Assembly (NCBI GenBank): GCA_015680685.1 | Contig: MNCI01022307.1 | Span: forward strand, 1,242,430 to 1,306,429 | Reading direction: 5' to 3' | Length of the DNA stretch: 64,000 nt | DNA from: Gnetum montanum | Taxonomy: Eukaryota; Streptophyta; Gnetopsida; Gnetales; Gnetaceae | Shown here: positions 10,746-22,400 of the stretch, one piece after another | Layout: every line of letters begins with the position of its first letter | How positions within the stretch are numbered: position 1 is the first letter of the stretch | Position numbers and translations under genes: made by a program | Notes under the pieces: generated by a model | Told to the model about the DNA's origin: nothing | Seen by the model: only the letters and a program-made list of their open reading frames with translations | Databases searched by the model: none

Positions 10746-11013
10746 GCCTGGGTAGATAGCTCTCTTTACGATGCCTACGTGAGATTCGAATAGCCTCTTG
10801 TATTTGCATTAAGCTTGTAGTGGCCAGTGGGGGTTCATCGTCATCGGGTAAGTTAGGCTTCTGTGTGTTGCGATGACATTATTGTTGTTCATGTTTATAA
10901 GAAACTTCCACTTCAGGTTGTATACTCCAATCTTCATCGTTATATAGTTTGTTGGTCCTCCAATGAACTTCCTCACTAAGTGTGGCGTTATTTTCATCTT
11001 GTAGGAGAGGCAT
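10746..11013 (-). pseudogene. gag N-terminal fragment, element B
   Basis: The frame from the ATG at 11013 reads MPLLQDENNATLSEEV and later DDDEPPLATTSLMQIQEAIR, shifted by small indels. The second part matches D2 gag (DEPLFAR..MVNIAEVIRIPTRH) and E gag (about 55140-55200). Gag homology ends just after the conserved R-H-x-K-(D/E)-S motif. The rest of gag and all of pol are missing. Confidence 0.55.
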
Positions 11014-11135
11014 TGTTGTGTGTGAATTTAGAATTTATGTGTGAATTTTTATAATTATTATTTTCTGTAATATATATTGTTAAGTTCTTTACAGCGACCT
11101 TGTATGATATAACTAATCTAGATAACTAGCAACCA

Positions 11136-11153
11136 TCCCCGACAACGACGCCA
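11136..11153 (-). promoter_or_regulatory. Primer binding site, element B (tRNA-Asp type)
   Basis: The plus strand TCCCCGACAACGACGCCA equals the 3' end of plant tRNA-Asp as I recall it (TCCCCGGCAACGGCGCCA) except for two bases. On the minus strand this is the PBS, one base from the end of the LTR. Athila elements are known for tRNA-Asp priming. Confidence 0.8.
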
Positions 11154-11154
11154 A

Positions 11155-12066
11155 TGATGAGTGGCGAGGTACCCCTACACTCAACCATACAAAAAGAGCG
11201 TTGCATGCGTGATCTGGTCGAACTCTGTAGATGGACTAGTTGTGGCACCTAGATAGTTAGCCTTAGGTCGTAGTTCGCTGTCTTCCCACCTGGATTAGTA
11301 TTATATTTGTCACGTATGGTTTAGTCCAGATGAGGTGTATGATGTGTTTCCTAATCTATGCTACTCCTGAAGGTAGTGGAAAATAAGATTAACTAAGCTA
11401 AGCTAGGAGGAAAAAGGGTAAGAAAATCTAATCTAGCCTAAGTGCGACGAGCAACTGATTCCATGATCAACCGTACACATCTTGGACCTCGTGCACGACT
11501 ACCACTGGGACTACCAAGCATAGATCCTAGGTACGCCACTAGGATTACCAAGCGCAGATCCCAATTACGCCACTGGGTTACTAAGCGTAGATCCTAGCTA
11601 CAACACTGGGCTACCAAGCAGTCACACTTAAATGCTCGTAATCAAGTCGTACTCGTTCCGCTTCTAGGAGTTTAAGGGTGAGAGAAAGAAAATAGTAAAT
11701 AACATTAAATAAATGACAGATAAATAAATAACAAAGTGAATGCTGCAATGATGAAGTAATCTCGATCTTTATTACCGGTCATGTGTGTGTCCAAGTACGG
11801 CACACTCGAATAAAGACACCGTACAATTACATTCACCACACTGCGGGTAGACATGGGAAAAAATCTAACTCTGGAGGGATCAAACTACCAGAGCTTTGCT
11901 GCTTCTAACGGGGATGTCAAATGAGGGAGAGCTGCCTCTTATTTATAGAGATTGCGACGCACTGCGATATTGCGTATGCGATATCGCAGGGGAAGACGCG
12001 ATATTGCGAGGGATGCAATATCGCATCAGACGTGATATCATGGTTGATGCGCAACACGTCTCATCA
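11155..12066 (-). repeat. 5' LTR of element B
   Basis: It is 912 bp, starting TGATGAGACG on the minus strand (12066) and ending CTCATCA at 11155, next to the PBS. The minus-strand TATA box (TCTATAAATAAGAGG) is at 11936-11950. A GCGATATCGC-type array spans 11953-12050 with an exact copy at 11978-11987. It aligns well with the G LTR at 46895-47700. Confidence 0.82.
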
Positions 12067-12734
12067 GCATTCATGCTAACTTGGGAACTCACGCTAGATG
12101 CTGGACGCTATGGTCACGTTGTGGTCACGTTGCAACGTGACCAACTTTCACAGCTGCAAACAACCTTCAAACCGACTCAGAGTGACTTGATTTCAAACAT
12201 GCAAGTCATCCTCAGACATCCTTGGGCTGAGCATTTGCAACCTCTGACTTCAACTTCCAGAACCTCCAGAAAATTCCAGTTCCAAAAGTCAAAAATTGCA
12301 AGTTTTTCCAGGTGTTTGTAGGTGACACTACAGGATATGCTATGGTCACACTGCAGCATGACCATAGTGTGACCTACCCAAAATAGCTAGCGTGACCTAC
12401 TCAAAACCACTCAAATGCAAGCTCAAATTCTAGATTCTAGAGTTAAACACATTCAGGTAGTAGTTGCAGGCTTTAGAAATCAAAATTTGATGTCAAAAGG
12501 TCAAGTTTTCTTCACTCATGCTGGAGATCACACTAGGTGTGAGTGCAGCATCCACACATTGGGCACGCTGGAAGCTAGACACACGCTGGAGGTCACACTG
12601 GGCGTGAGTGTAGCGTGATCATAAATCAACCTACACTGAAGCTCAACTTGACTCTGAAGGCACATCAACTCATGTTGGAAGCCCTGGTCAAATAAAGATG
12701 CCTCGAACAACCTCAAATTGACATCTTGACATCC

Positions 12735-13463
12735 NNNNNNNNNNNNNNNNNNNNNNNNNNNNNNNNNNNNNNNNNNNNNNNNNNNNNNNNNNNNNNNNNN
12801 NNNNNNNNNNNNNNNNNNNNNNNNNNNNNNNNNNNNNNNNNNNNNNNNNNNNNNNNNNNNNNNNNNNNNNNNNNNNNNNNNNNNNNNNNNNNNNNNNNNN
12901 NNNNNNNNNNNNNNNNNNNNNNNNNNNNNNNNNNNNNNNNNNNNNNNNNNNNNNNNNNNNNNNNNNNNNNNNNNNNNNNNNNNNNNNNNNNNNNNNNNNN
13001 NNNNNNNNNNNNNNNNNNNNNNNNNNNNNNNNNNNNNNNNNNNNNNNNNNNNNNNNNNNNNNNNNNNNNNNNNNNNNNNNNNNNNNNNNNNNNNNNNNNN
13101 NNNNNNNNNNNNNNNNNNNNNNNNNNNNNNNNNNNNNNNNNNNNNNNNNNNNNNNNNNNNNNNNNNNNNNNNNNNNNNNNNNNNNNNNNNNNNNNNNNNN
13201 NNNNNNNNNNNNNNNNNNNNNNNNNNNNNNNNNNNNNNNNNNNNNNNNNNNNNNNNNNNNNNNNNNNNNNNNNNNNNNNNNNNNNNNNNNNNNNNNNNNN
13301 NNNNNNNNNNNNNNNNNNNNNNNNNNNNNNNNNNNNNNNNNNNNNNNNNNNNNNNNNNNNNNNNNNNNNNNNNNNNNNNNNNNNNNNNNNNNNNNNNNNN
13401 NNNNNNNNNNNNNNNNNNNNNNNNNNNNNNNNNNNNNNNNNNNNNNNNNNNNNNNNNNNNNNN
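12735..13463. other. Assembly gap (729 N)
   Basis: The gap is flanked by two copies of the same LTR segment, so its real length and content are unknown and the duplication may partly be an assembly effect. Confidence 0.95.
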
Positions 13464-14150
13464 AGTGTGACCTACCCAAAATAGCTAGCGTGACCTACTC
13501 AAAACCACTCAAATCCAAGCTCAAATTCTAGATTCCAGAGTTAAACACATCCAGGCAGTAGTTGCAGGCTTTAGAAATAAAAATTTGGTGTCAAAAGGTC
13601 AAGTTTTCTTCACTCACGCTGGAGGTCATGTTGGACGTGAGTACAACGTGAGTGCAGCGTCCACATGCTGGGCACGCTGGACGCTGGACACACGTTGGAG
13701 GTCACGCTGGGCGTGACCACAAATCAACTTACACTAAAGCTCAACTCGACTCTAAAGGCACATCAATTCACGTTGGTAGCCTTGGTCAAATAGAGATGCC
13801 TCGAACAGCCTCAAATTGACATCCTGACATCCTGCAGCACTCGATCCATGGTCAAGCAAGCTGGGTCGAATTTCTCTTGTTGTACATTTCATTGTAAATC
13901 CCCATTTGTGGGCATGCCAGGTCCTCATGGTCTAAATTAAATGTACTTTCATGGGCTTGAGTAATTGACGAGTTGTAAAATGTAATGTATCTGGTTAAGA
14001 ACGTAGCTTGCCGACACACATCCAACTCTTGTTGACACACATCCAACTCATGCACAACTGTCCATTGGACATGTGTCATTGGATCCGTTTTCCTGTTAAA
14101 TCCCAACTGTTGATTCCATTCTGGAATTCCACACCCGAGCCTGGCCCAGC

Positions 14151-14162
14151 CTTATAAATACC
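14151..14162 (+). promoter_or_regulatory. TATA box of element F LTR
   Basis: CTTATAAATACC sits about 540 bp before the PBS. A CACATCACATCATCACATCA low-complexity stretch follows at 14233-14275 in the presumed R/U5 region. One N is at 14183. Confidence 0.6.
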
Positions 14163-14692
14163 CTGTCAATTCACATGAACAGNGCACTCCTTAGGTGCTC
14201 GGTATTCTTGACTCTTGGCATCCAGGCACTTCTCACATACATCACATCACATCATCACATCATTGTGTCACATCACCTCCGGGCTAGGTGTTTGACCTGC
14301 CATCCACACATGTAGCTACGCTTTGACCGGTGCACATCTTTTCTATGCAATACAATATAGTTCATTTTTCCAACCATTATATTGTTTACTTTGCTTTAAA
14401 TTCAATTTATGCTTTGTTTACAATATAGTTCTCTATTTACGTTCTGTTTAAATTTCGTGTGTCACTGTTTACATTTCGAACATTAGTTTACGAATAACCC
14501 AATGCAAGTCGTAGTTTACGCTCGGGAAGTCCTTGGTTGATTTGCATGCAGACCATCCAAGGCACTCTGCTTTCATTTACTTTTCCAACTTGCCCTCGGG
14601 TGAAGGCAGGGTCAGCTATGTCTGCCCGACAATCTTTCAGTGTTTGTTTCCCTTCCACCCTTTCACCAATAATTTAGGTCAGTACAGTAAAT

Positions 14693-14709
14693 TGGCGCTA
14701 GAAAGAGGG
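14693..14709 (+). promoter_or_regulatory. Primer binding site, element F
   Basis: TGGCGCTAGAAAGAGGG begins with the TGG expected of a PBS and follows the LTR. I recall similar PBS sequences (TGGCGCTAGAAGGAGG) from Ogre/Tat elements, with a tRNA-Arg primer proposed; the tRNA assignment is from memory. Confidence 0.6.
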
Positions 14710-15067
14710 CCTGACTTCTGACTTGTTTGTTGTCTGTCAAAACGTTACCTGTCTAAACAAAGTGTCAATTTGCACTCGCTAGCTTAGCTCACCCATCTTG
14801 TCCATCCTACCTCACCCTGTAGTACTCACGCTGTAGTCTACTCATGTCGCCTCTCACACCACCTCTTACACTGCCTCTTATGCTGCCTCTCACGCTGCAC
14901 ATGCCTGTTGCTACCTTAATTACACTACCTTGGTTACGCTGCTTGTTGATTATGCTTGCTTGCTTTTAACAACACATTGTTTGCCACGATTTACTTCTCA
15001 TGTTGTTGTTAGTCACGTTGCGGTCGCTTATTGTCAACTCATCTAGCCCAATTTAGTCACGTTCATT
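14710..15067 (+). other. Element F leader between PBS and gag
   Basis: No coding sequence is supported. A short imperfect repeat of CACACCACCTCTTACACTGC-like units (ACGCTG, ACACTG, ATGCTG) lies at about 14830-14900. Confidence 0.5.
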
Positions 15068-17871
15068 ATGGAATCTTTCAAGAGCAACCCAACAACGTTT
15101 CCTATCTCAGACTTTGGGGTTGAAACCTCAAACTCTGTGACTTCCATAGAATCCATAACTGTTATTGAACAAGTAAATCCCCAAGGCTTTACATGCCAAT
15201 CACTCAAGCTACAAGGCAAAGGCACTACTCATGCGACTCTTACACCCAAACAGTATAACTTCATCTATGTCAAAATCCAAGCCAACCTACCTATTGACCG
15301 TATAGAGAGGGAAGTGAAAAGAGAATATGAATTTATTCACAAAGGAGGACACGAGTTCATCCCTTTAGCATTTGACATAATCTCGTTGTCTAAAAGCCAT
15401 CATAAACTCATATCCCAGCTTCTTATGGCAAGAAGTCAAGCCTTGCAGCTACCTCCAATAGAGCCTCAAGATGAGGAAGATGACTTTGCAGCCCAATCTG
15501 AACATGGAGATTCCTACCACATCATCAGTCCCCATGCCTATACAAATCCATTATTCCACCCTTTCCTAGAAGAAACTGTGCTTCCTCCTTCATCTGTAAA
15601 CACTCGAGCACCAGTTTCCTGACAAGAGGTTCTTGCTCCCATTCCTATCTTCTCCGTACCCAATAATTTTCACTCTGATGCATCCACTTCCATCATTCCT
15701 CCACAAGTACAGTTCCAACAACTCCCACCCCAAACTAATGTTCGATCTTAAGTAATTGGAATGCCATTGGTCCTACCAGCTTCCACATCAACCCATTACA
15801 TACCTCAGGTGCAGATCCACGAGGCACCATTGATTACTCCAACCCAACACATTCAGGATGTTACTTCACAACCTGTGGCTGGGAAGTGGGTTCCACTAGT
15901 AGTCTCAGTCCTGAATACCATCCCACCACAACAAATGTTAGCCCAAAAACCTCTCTTTCCACAAACAATGCAACAATTGAATCATTATCATCAACAATCT
16001 GCTCAATCCACTAGTTTGCCTACTTCCCACGAATGGGCAAACACACAAAAAATGATGCACTCGTTGGCAGAGGAATTAAAATGCCTTAAAACTATGAACA
16101 CTGAGGAAGTCAAGGTGCTAGATTTCTATCAAGATGACCTAATTAACCCCTCAGTTCGACCCTTAACCTTGCCAAAGGGAGTCTCATTACCCCAGCTGAC
16201 CAAGTAAAATGGAGAGGGAGACCTAAATTCCCACCTAGTGACATTTCAAATAGAAAGTATTTTGCTTTAGGCATGGCCCCATGTAATTTTGCGAGTGTTT
16301 GCAATGTCCTTAACCGGAAAAGCCTTAGACTGGTACTGATATTTACCCCGTAGCTCCATATCTTCTTTAGAGGATTTGTTGCATCAGTTTGTCACCTATT
16401 TCAAGTACAACCTAAAACTGGAAGCGACGTTAGATAGATTAATCCAAATTAAATAAGCACCACTTGAGCTAGCACAGAAATTTATCCAAAGGTGGAGTGC
16501 AACCTTAAATAAACTTCACGAACCCATCCCTGAAACATATCTTCTTACCATCCTTAAGTCGGCTATGAATGACTTTATTAAGTCAAAAATTTACTACCTG
16601 AAAGCCCGCACATTGAGCCAAGAATCAAAGACATAGAAGAGGTGACAAAAACAAGTAATGACCTAGCATACTCAACCTTTAGGAGCGAACATACGAGGAA
16701 AGATAAATCCAAAACAACAGTAGCAGTAGTGGCTGAAACATCCCAACCTAGTCATCTAGGACAAAAAGGAAAACAACCTGCTGTCCCAAACAGCTATGAA
16801 AAAACCACACCCACTACTGCACCTGAAAATTCTTCAAATAGAAATAACAACACAAGTCATGCCTGTACCTTTGAAAGAAAAGACACCACTCAAAACACAC
16901 CATTACCCATGAAGCCTTCACAATTGCTTGGTCAACTTGTAAAGGCCAGGTTAATTCAACACAAACAAATGTCTCCTGCGACCTCTCAAAGGCACGATCG
17001 ATTTTGTGAATTGGCCAAAAATCTAGCCTTAGCAACAACCAATGAACCTCCCATTCCAAAAGGCTTTAGGTTGGATAGGTTTTGTGAATATCACCAATGG
17101 TGTGGTCATGGGACTGATTACTGCTTTACATTGAAACAGGATATACAACGCATGATTGACAAGGGTGAAATAATGTTCGACGAGGCAAACCCAGTAAGAT
17201 CCCAAAACCAATCCATGGGGGTCTACAAGGATCCTCTCAATACCAATGATGCACCATATGTGATTAATACTATTCATGTGGAAGACAGATAAGACATTCC
17301 TCGAAAACCTTTTTTGATTCGTAGGCCTTCAAAAAACACACCTACCCTAACACATCCTCAAATCCATTTCATTATGCACACATCCCCCACACCACCAAAA
17401 CCATTCGTTATATGTGTACCTCCTTTTGTTGCAGCCATAACCATACCATTTGAAAACTAACCCATTCCCTTTGTGATCCAAGTGCCAAAATGCCTTGATA
17501 CACAACCCACCTCCATTCCCCCACGACCTCTATGAGAATTTCTTGCCAATAGACTAACAAGAGAACGTTTGGAAAGAGAAAACCATCGATACAAATTAGG
17601 ACCACCAAAGCCAACACCGCTAAATGCTGTTCCCATGGGCCCGCCCATTAATGAGCTTGGTATGAGTCATTAAAACGAGGATAATATCACGAGTCATGTC
17701 CCAAACCTAACATCTTCAGTAAAAACATGGGAAATACGAATGCTGGGTCAAATGGACCAAATCTCTACAGACAAGGGTGCCCCAAATGGTAAAGACCCAG
17801 TGAATGCGTTGACCTAGGTTACACAAGCTTTAAAATAAAAGAATACTTCTTTAAGCCTATATGATCTAGTA
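15068..17871 (+). pseudogene. gag of element F
   Basis: The start chosen is ATG 15068, the first in a 184-codon open stretch (to 15622). Reading continues at 15761-16207, then through a gag core at 16208-16640 with SLTGKALDWY and LEDLLHQFVTYF, typical of the Retrotrans_gag domain, broken by stops. An open stretch at 16642-17292 holds FCEYHQWCGHGTDYCFTLK, the Cys/His motif of Tat-lineage Gag. The frame then runs on with a few stops (17293-17871), joining gag to the protease. About 900 codons in all. Stops and shifts mean it is not functional. Confidence 0.75.
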
Positions 17872-18744
17872 ATGACTTCACTAGTACATCGAGAAGCTCT
17901 CGTGCGTATGTTAACTTCGGTCCTTGTTAGTGAGGACCTTCCTGTAGATGAACCATCCATTCATGCAATATTGTTTGCACAATCTCAGGAATCAAAGATT
18001 ACATCCCTAGAGTTTTGCACTAAGGACATTAAGCTAAATGAGAAAATAGGAGAAGTTACTACCACCCCTATGTTCATAATGATACAGGTTAATCATTTCA
18101 AGATACGTAGGGTGCATGTCGACGATGGTGCTACAACCAATGTAATACCTTATTCCATCATCGAAAAACTAGGACTTACCAAACAAATACAACCCACGAC
18201 AACCTCTTTCCTAAAATCCTTCAGCGGTTCCCGTGTTGGAGTGAGAGGTATGGTTACCTTGAATTTCATAGCTGGGGACCAATTCCCCACATCAGCTGAA
18301 TTTATAGTAGTCGATGAAATGCCAGAATTTAATCTGATCCTAGGACATCCTTGGTTGGCTCAACTTAAAGCCGTATCCTCCCCAATCCATCAGGAGCTCC
18401 ACCTACCTTATGAGGGTGGTGAGATCATCATATATGGGGATGCAATAGTACCGCCTACTTCCTCACACCCTAGAGTGAATCAAGAATCAGAAATTGAGTT
18501 CGTTGAGCCTAAGCAAAGAACCATGAGCATACTTCAAAACATAAATCCAACGTTAACTCCCAATCCTACTGGAACTGAAGAAACATTAGACAATACAAAC
18601 ATAGGTGCCATCCCTACTGATGTCTCTTGGTCGAAATTACCCTTTGATATCACCGATGAAGGAGAAGGTGAGTATAAAATCTTACCCACATGCCCAATCC
18701 CACATGTTAAGCTACAAAGGGTCAAGAAGCAACTCAACAAATAG
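17872..18744 (+). CDS. Aspartic protease region of element F
   Basis: This 290-codon stretch is open, but it is part of a gag-pro polyprotein, so the ATG at 17872 is just the first Met after an upstream stop. The active-site region reads VHVDDGATTNVIPYSII (about 18115-18165), with the D-x-GA-x-x-N pattern of retropepsins. The conserved hydrophobic-hydrophobic-Gly signature near the C-terminal half is NLILGHPWL (about 18332-18358). The enzyme would cleave the polyprotein in the particle. The tail after this is acidic and ends KKQLNK-stop. The next pol domain, RT, starts only 6.4 kb further on. Confidence 0.75.
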   Translation: MTSLVHREALVRMLTSVLVSEDLPVDEPSIHAILFAQSQESKITSLEFCTKDIKLNEKIGEVTTTPMFIMIQVNHFKIRRVHVDDGATTNVIPYSIIEKLGLTKQIQPTTTSFLKSFSGSRVGVRGMVTLNFIAGDQFPTSAEFIVVDEMPEFNLILGHPWLAQLKAVSSPIHQELHLPYEGGEIIIYGDAIVPPTSSHPRVNQESEIEFVEPKQRTMSILQNINPTLTPNPTGTEETLDNTNIGAIPTDVSWSKLPFDITDEGEGEYKILPTCPIPHVKLQRVKKQLNK

Positions 18745-18745
18745 A

Positions 18746-19040
18746 ATTAAACTACAACTGTCCGAAATGACGTTAAACTACAACTGTCGAAAATGACGTT
18801 AAACTACCGATCGTTCGGTATGACGTTAAAATGGCCAACAAATGTCCGCAATGACATTAAACTAGCCATGGTTAGAAATGTTTGGTTCCATTTCAAACTT
18901 TTTAAAAATGTTACTACCTTTGGCCCACCATGGCATAAAACTAGTAATCCTTTCTTTATTTAACAATAGATGCAATAGTCCATCATGACTTTAAACTAAT
19001 ATACCCAGCCTGAAATGGCTTTAAACTAGAGCCAACAAGT
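18746..19040 (+). repeat. Degenerate tandem repeats with TTAAACTA, left of the antisense gene
   Basis: Units of about 26-31 bp with the core ATGACGTTAAACTA recur at about 18746-18860, with further ATGACTTTAAACTA and ATGGCTTTAAACTA copies at 18985-19030. Related GGTATGGCCTTAAAC copies lie at 24989-25033, on the other side of the antisense gene. Confidence 0.65.
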
Positions 19041-19414
19041 TACAGATTCACGAACTCCTGTCATTTTACATTGAATTTTCATTTTCAAGTTACAAGTTAC
19101 AATTTAGATTCATGCATGGTCGTTGCCTTCTTTTTTTAAACATTTACCTTATGTTTTGCTTTACATTTTAGAAATTTATGTTACCTTTAGTTGCATGCAC
19201 ATGTTCACAATATACTCGAGAAAACAAAGAAAAACAATGAAAAACATGAAAAATAACAAATATATATATATATATGGGACATCAAAGTAAGAAAAAAAAC
19301 ATAACCATTTCATTCTGCAATTAAATCTAGGTCATTACATTAATCTTTATACATTCTATCAAACATCCAAAAATCTAAAAACACTTAATGGCTTAAGTCT
19401 GACTAATGCAAAGC
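19041..19414. other. AT-rich spacer in element F
   Basis: No gene is seen. A (TA)n run lies at 19260-19275. This is the 3' flank of the minus-strand gene; no clear polyadenylation signal was picked out. Confidence 0.4.
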
Positions 19415-22400
19415 TCATAGATGGGGCTGATCCACAAGATCCTCTTCATAATCCACTCCTGCTCCACTAGCGCCATCTCCATCATTAACATGTCCCTATA
19501 AACAGAAAATAGAAAATAAAACAAAATAGGTGAGGGTAATAAAGCAAGTCATAAACATAAAAATCAGAAAAATAGTAACACTAACAATGAAAACAACAAA
19601 ACTATACAAAAATAAATGTCACAATAAAACACTCACAAGTGAGGAAGGCCATAAGTGGGTCTCCAAATGCCACAAAATCTCCTTCTTGGGCACATTTGCC
19701 CAATCCTCCTCCAAGCCAAGATCAATGCTAACAAGTGCTTTGCCTTTGTCCACCGAGGTCCAAGTAGGATGCTCAAGAGAGAACACGCCTGTCGTAGTCT
19801 CCCTAGAGGCAATGGTAATTTTTCTCTTCGGAGATCCCTCCACCTCGGTGCACTTGACAAAGCTATCATAAGAAGGCTGCAAACCTAACCCATCGATGAA
19901 CATCTCCACCCAGTGATGTTCAACTGACTCCTCCTTCAGTCATTTCTTATACTGATGTTTGTGGTCCCTTTGGTCTTGGCCCCACTTCCGTACTTTAGCA
20001 GCAAAGGATTTCCAATCTTGACATTTCCTATTCAACAAATCTATCTATGCTTTTTGTTCTGCTAAGTCCCATGTAGCCTGCACTTTACTATTCAAAATCA
20101 TCCAATAACGTGCGTAGGTGATTTCAAATGAGTGCCATGTGGTATCACTAGACAACCTAGCGGTAGTAAAGTCATAATAGGACTGGAGATCCCTTTTCTC
20201 CTCTCTCTCTTTTGCTAGTGTCTCCTTCAGTGTGTGAACCTCATCCCATAGATGCTTAATCAAACACCTTAGGGTCCAAACTATCTTGGCATTTTGTACG
20301 ACGCAACCAAAAACTGCATCATAGATCTTTCTTGGGACTTGCTCAATATCCCCTGGTAACTCAGGGAGAGCATCAATGTGGATAGCTTCAGAAGGATCCC
20401 ACTGGAGTTTGGCACCTACAGGTACACACATAAATTAGTCATGATTTAAAATAAACACAAAGAATCATAGTAAAACCAAACACTTAGCATGACGTGTAAT
20501 GTACACACACCTAGTTTAGGATGAGGTTCTTGTAAGTGGGTGACCACCTCATTAACGATGCCCGTAACAAAATCCATTTTGCTAGGCATCTCAAGCCATG
20601 GCCTCAATGGATCAGTCGATGTGGGATGAGCAGGGGAGGTTTCTTCAATTGGAACCTGCGATCCTGATGTTGCTTCTCGGGACATAGGTGCCTCAGGAAT
20701 TTTAGCATATACTCCAAAATAGTCAAGAACAACACATAAAAACCAAAAGATGCAAAATATAGATTGAGCTAAAGAGGAACATACTAAAAAGACCTTCACT
20801 GTCCAACCTGGGCGGATCACCAAGCTGCAAAGACCCATTAAAGAAACCCTCAAGGACATTCCTTTCATCACTTGAATTCCTAAGTGCATCCAGGGCCTCC
20901 ACAAGCTTCATCCCTGCATTACTTGTCGTACCCTCCTCTTGTGGGACAAGGATTTCTCCTTCCTCAATTGCTTCTTCCTTTTCTTTTCCTTCCTCCTTAG
21001 GTATTGGAGCCATGATCTCTCTTTCCTTCTCTGGACTTTCCTTTGAAATAACGCTAAAACCTTAAAGTTAGTATGATATAGCTCATAGGTACATCCAATA
21101 GCATATAAACAAAAAAAAAACAAATATGTAACAATAAAACAAACCACTTACCCTCCACTGGCAGTATAAACTGGATCTTCTTTTTCCTTGGGGGTCTCAC
21201 ATCTGGGGCAGATTCCTTTGCACGTTCCTTCCTTTTCACCTTTGCCTTGGACTTTCCAACAGTCTCACTAATTAAGTGTTCATCCCTCTTAACAGATGTG
21301 CGTAGCCTGGGCAGTTCCACTCCCAAGCTGTCATGGGAATGATGAGAATGGCTAACCATACCTTCAATAGTAACCGATACAGACTCCTCAATGTCTTCTG
21401 GTCGGTCCTGGGATCTAGTGGTGCTATATAAGTGGCGAATCCAAGGGCAGGATAATTGTGAATGGTATCTCAAAATGTAGTGGTTATCCTCATGAACTAC
21501 TAGAAATTCGATGAACCTACGCAGGTATCCCACGAAGAAAGCAAAGGTGAAGTGGGATTTTGCATGGATGCTTGAACATAACCTGATAATTTTCTCACGA
21601 AGGCCAGATCCTAGAAATTGTACCCAATTGTATTGCATGCCTATTTCCAAAATCGCACGCATCAGATGCGCAAACTTGATCCCAAGGTTTCTCCCTTGAG
21701 AAAGAGATTTGGGGAACACCCGTGCCTGAAAGAGAGGATACAAGAAGTTCAGTTCCATTGATCGGGTATCCTCTCACATGGAAAATCCCTTGGGGCCCTT
21801 AGACAAACCTAACCATTGCTCAAGCTCCCTTATGACCTACCCGTCCTTAGTTACTTTATGCACGGCCACTGTGACACCATTCATGGGGATGCCAAAAAGA
21901 TCGAAAAGAAACTCAATGGTTAGGTGGAATGATACCTTTAATCCCTGAACCCGTGTGATAAAACAAGAAGCATCACCACTGAAAGAGTCAACAATCATGA
22001 CCATCTCAATAGTTAGAACACTAGTAGTCAAGGCTATAAACATGACCATCAAATCGGCCTGGGTGAGACGACCAACAATCAAATCAGAAGCTCGCTTCTG
22101 TAACCACTTTTGTGATTGGTCTACCTCCCCATACTTTGTAAAAAGCGTAGCCTTAGTACGCCCTTTAGTAATAGTACCTTTTTCAGGGGGGATGAATGCT
22201 GTAAAAGAAAAACATAGAATGAAAAGTTAGAAAAGGGATACAACAAGCAATGATGCAACAGAAAAGGAAAATGGAATCTAAGGTGCGGTCACTTATCATC
22301 TGTGGCTAGTGAAGGTGAGGTGGGCGTAGGATCAATCCTTTGAGGAAGAATTGGCCCATTAGGAGACCAATTTTTATGTAACCAACCGCAAGCCTGGCAA

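Larger units (their letters stand above)
10746..12066 (-). mobile_element. Element B: 5' LTR, PBS and gag start of another Athila-like element
   Basis: The LTR has GCGATATCGC-type arrays, unlike C, so it is a different element from the one around it. Only the 5' end survives: LTR (11155-12066), PBS and about 270 bp of gag. It stops at 10745 in gag, joined to C's spacer. No 3' LTR partner is in the window. Confidence 0.65.
12067..14690 (+). repeat. 5' LTR of element F (boundaries approximate)
   Basis: The region carries repeated GTCACGTTG/GTCACGCTG-type motifs (for example 12113-12150, 12590-12620, 13610-13720). A roughly 365-bp segment occurs twice (12366-12734 and 13464-13831), once on each side of an N gap. 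The TATA box CTTATAAATACC is at 14151-14162. The LTR end should lie just before the PBS at 14693. With no 3' LTR for comparison, neither end can be fixed. Confidence 0.55.

Noticed and set aside
11896-12321. 141-codon plus-strand open frame
   Set aside because: It runs across the antisense strand of B's LTR array into F's LTR; no family resemblance.
12688-13484. Long open frames on both strands across 12.7-13.5 kb
   Set aside because: They consist almost wholly of gap Ns; the same holds for 30061-30355 and 48137-49210 apart from the real protease part.
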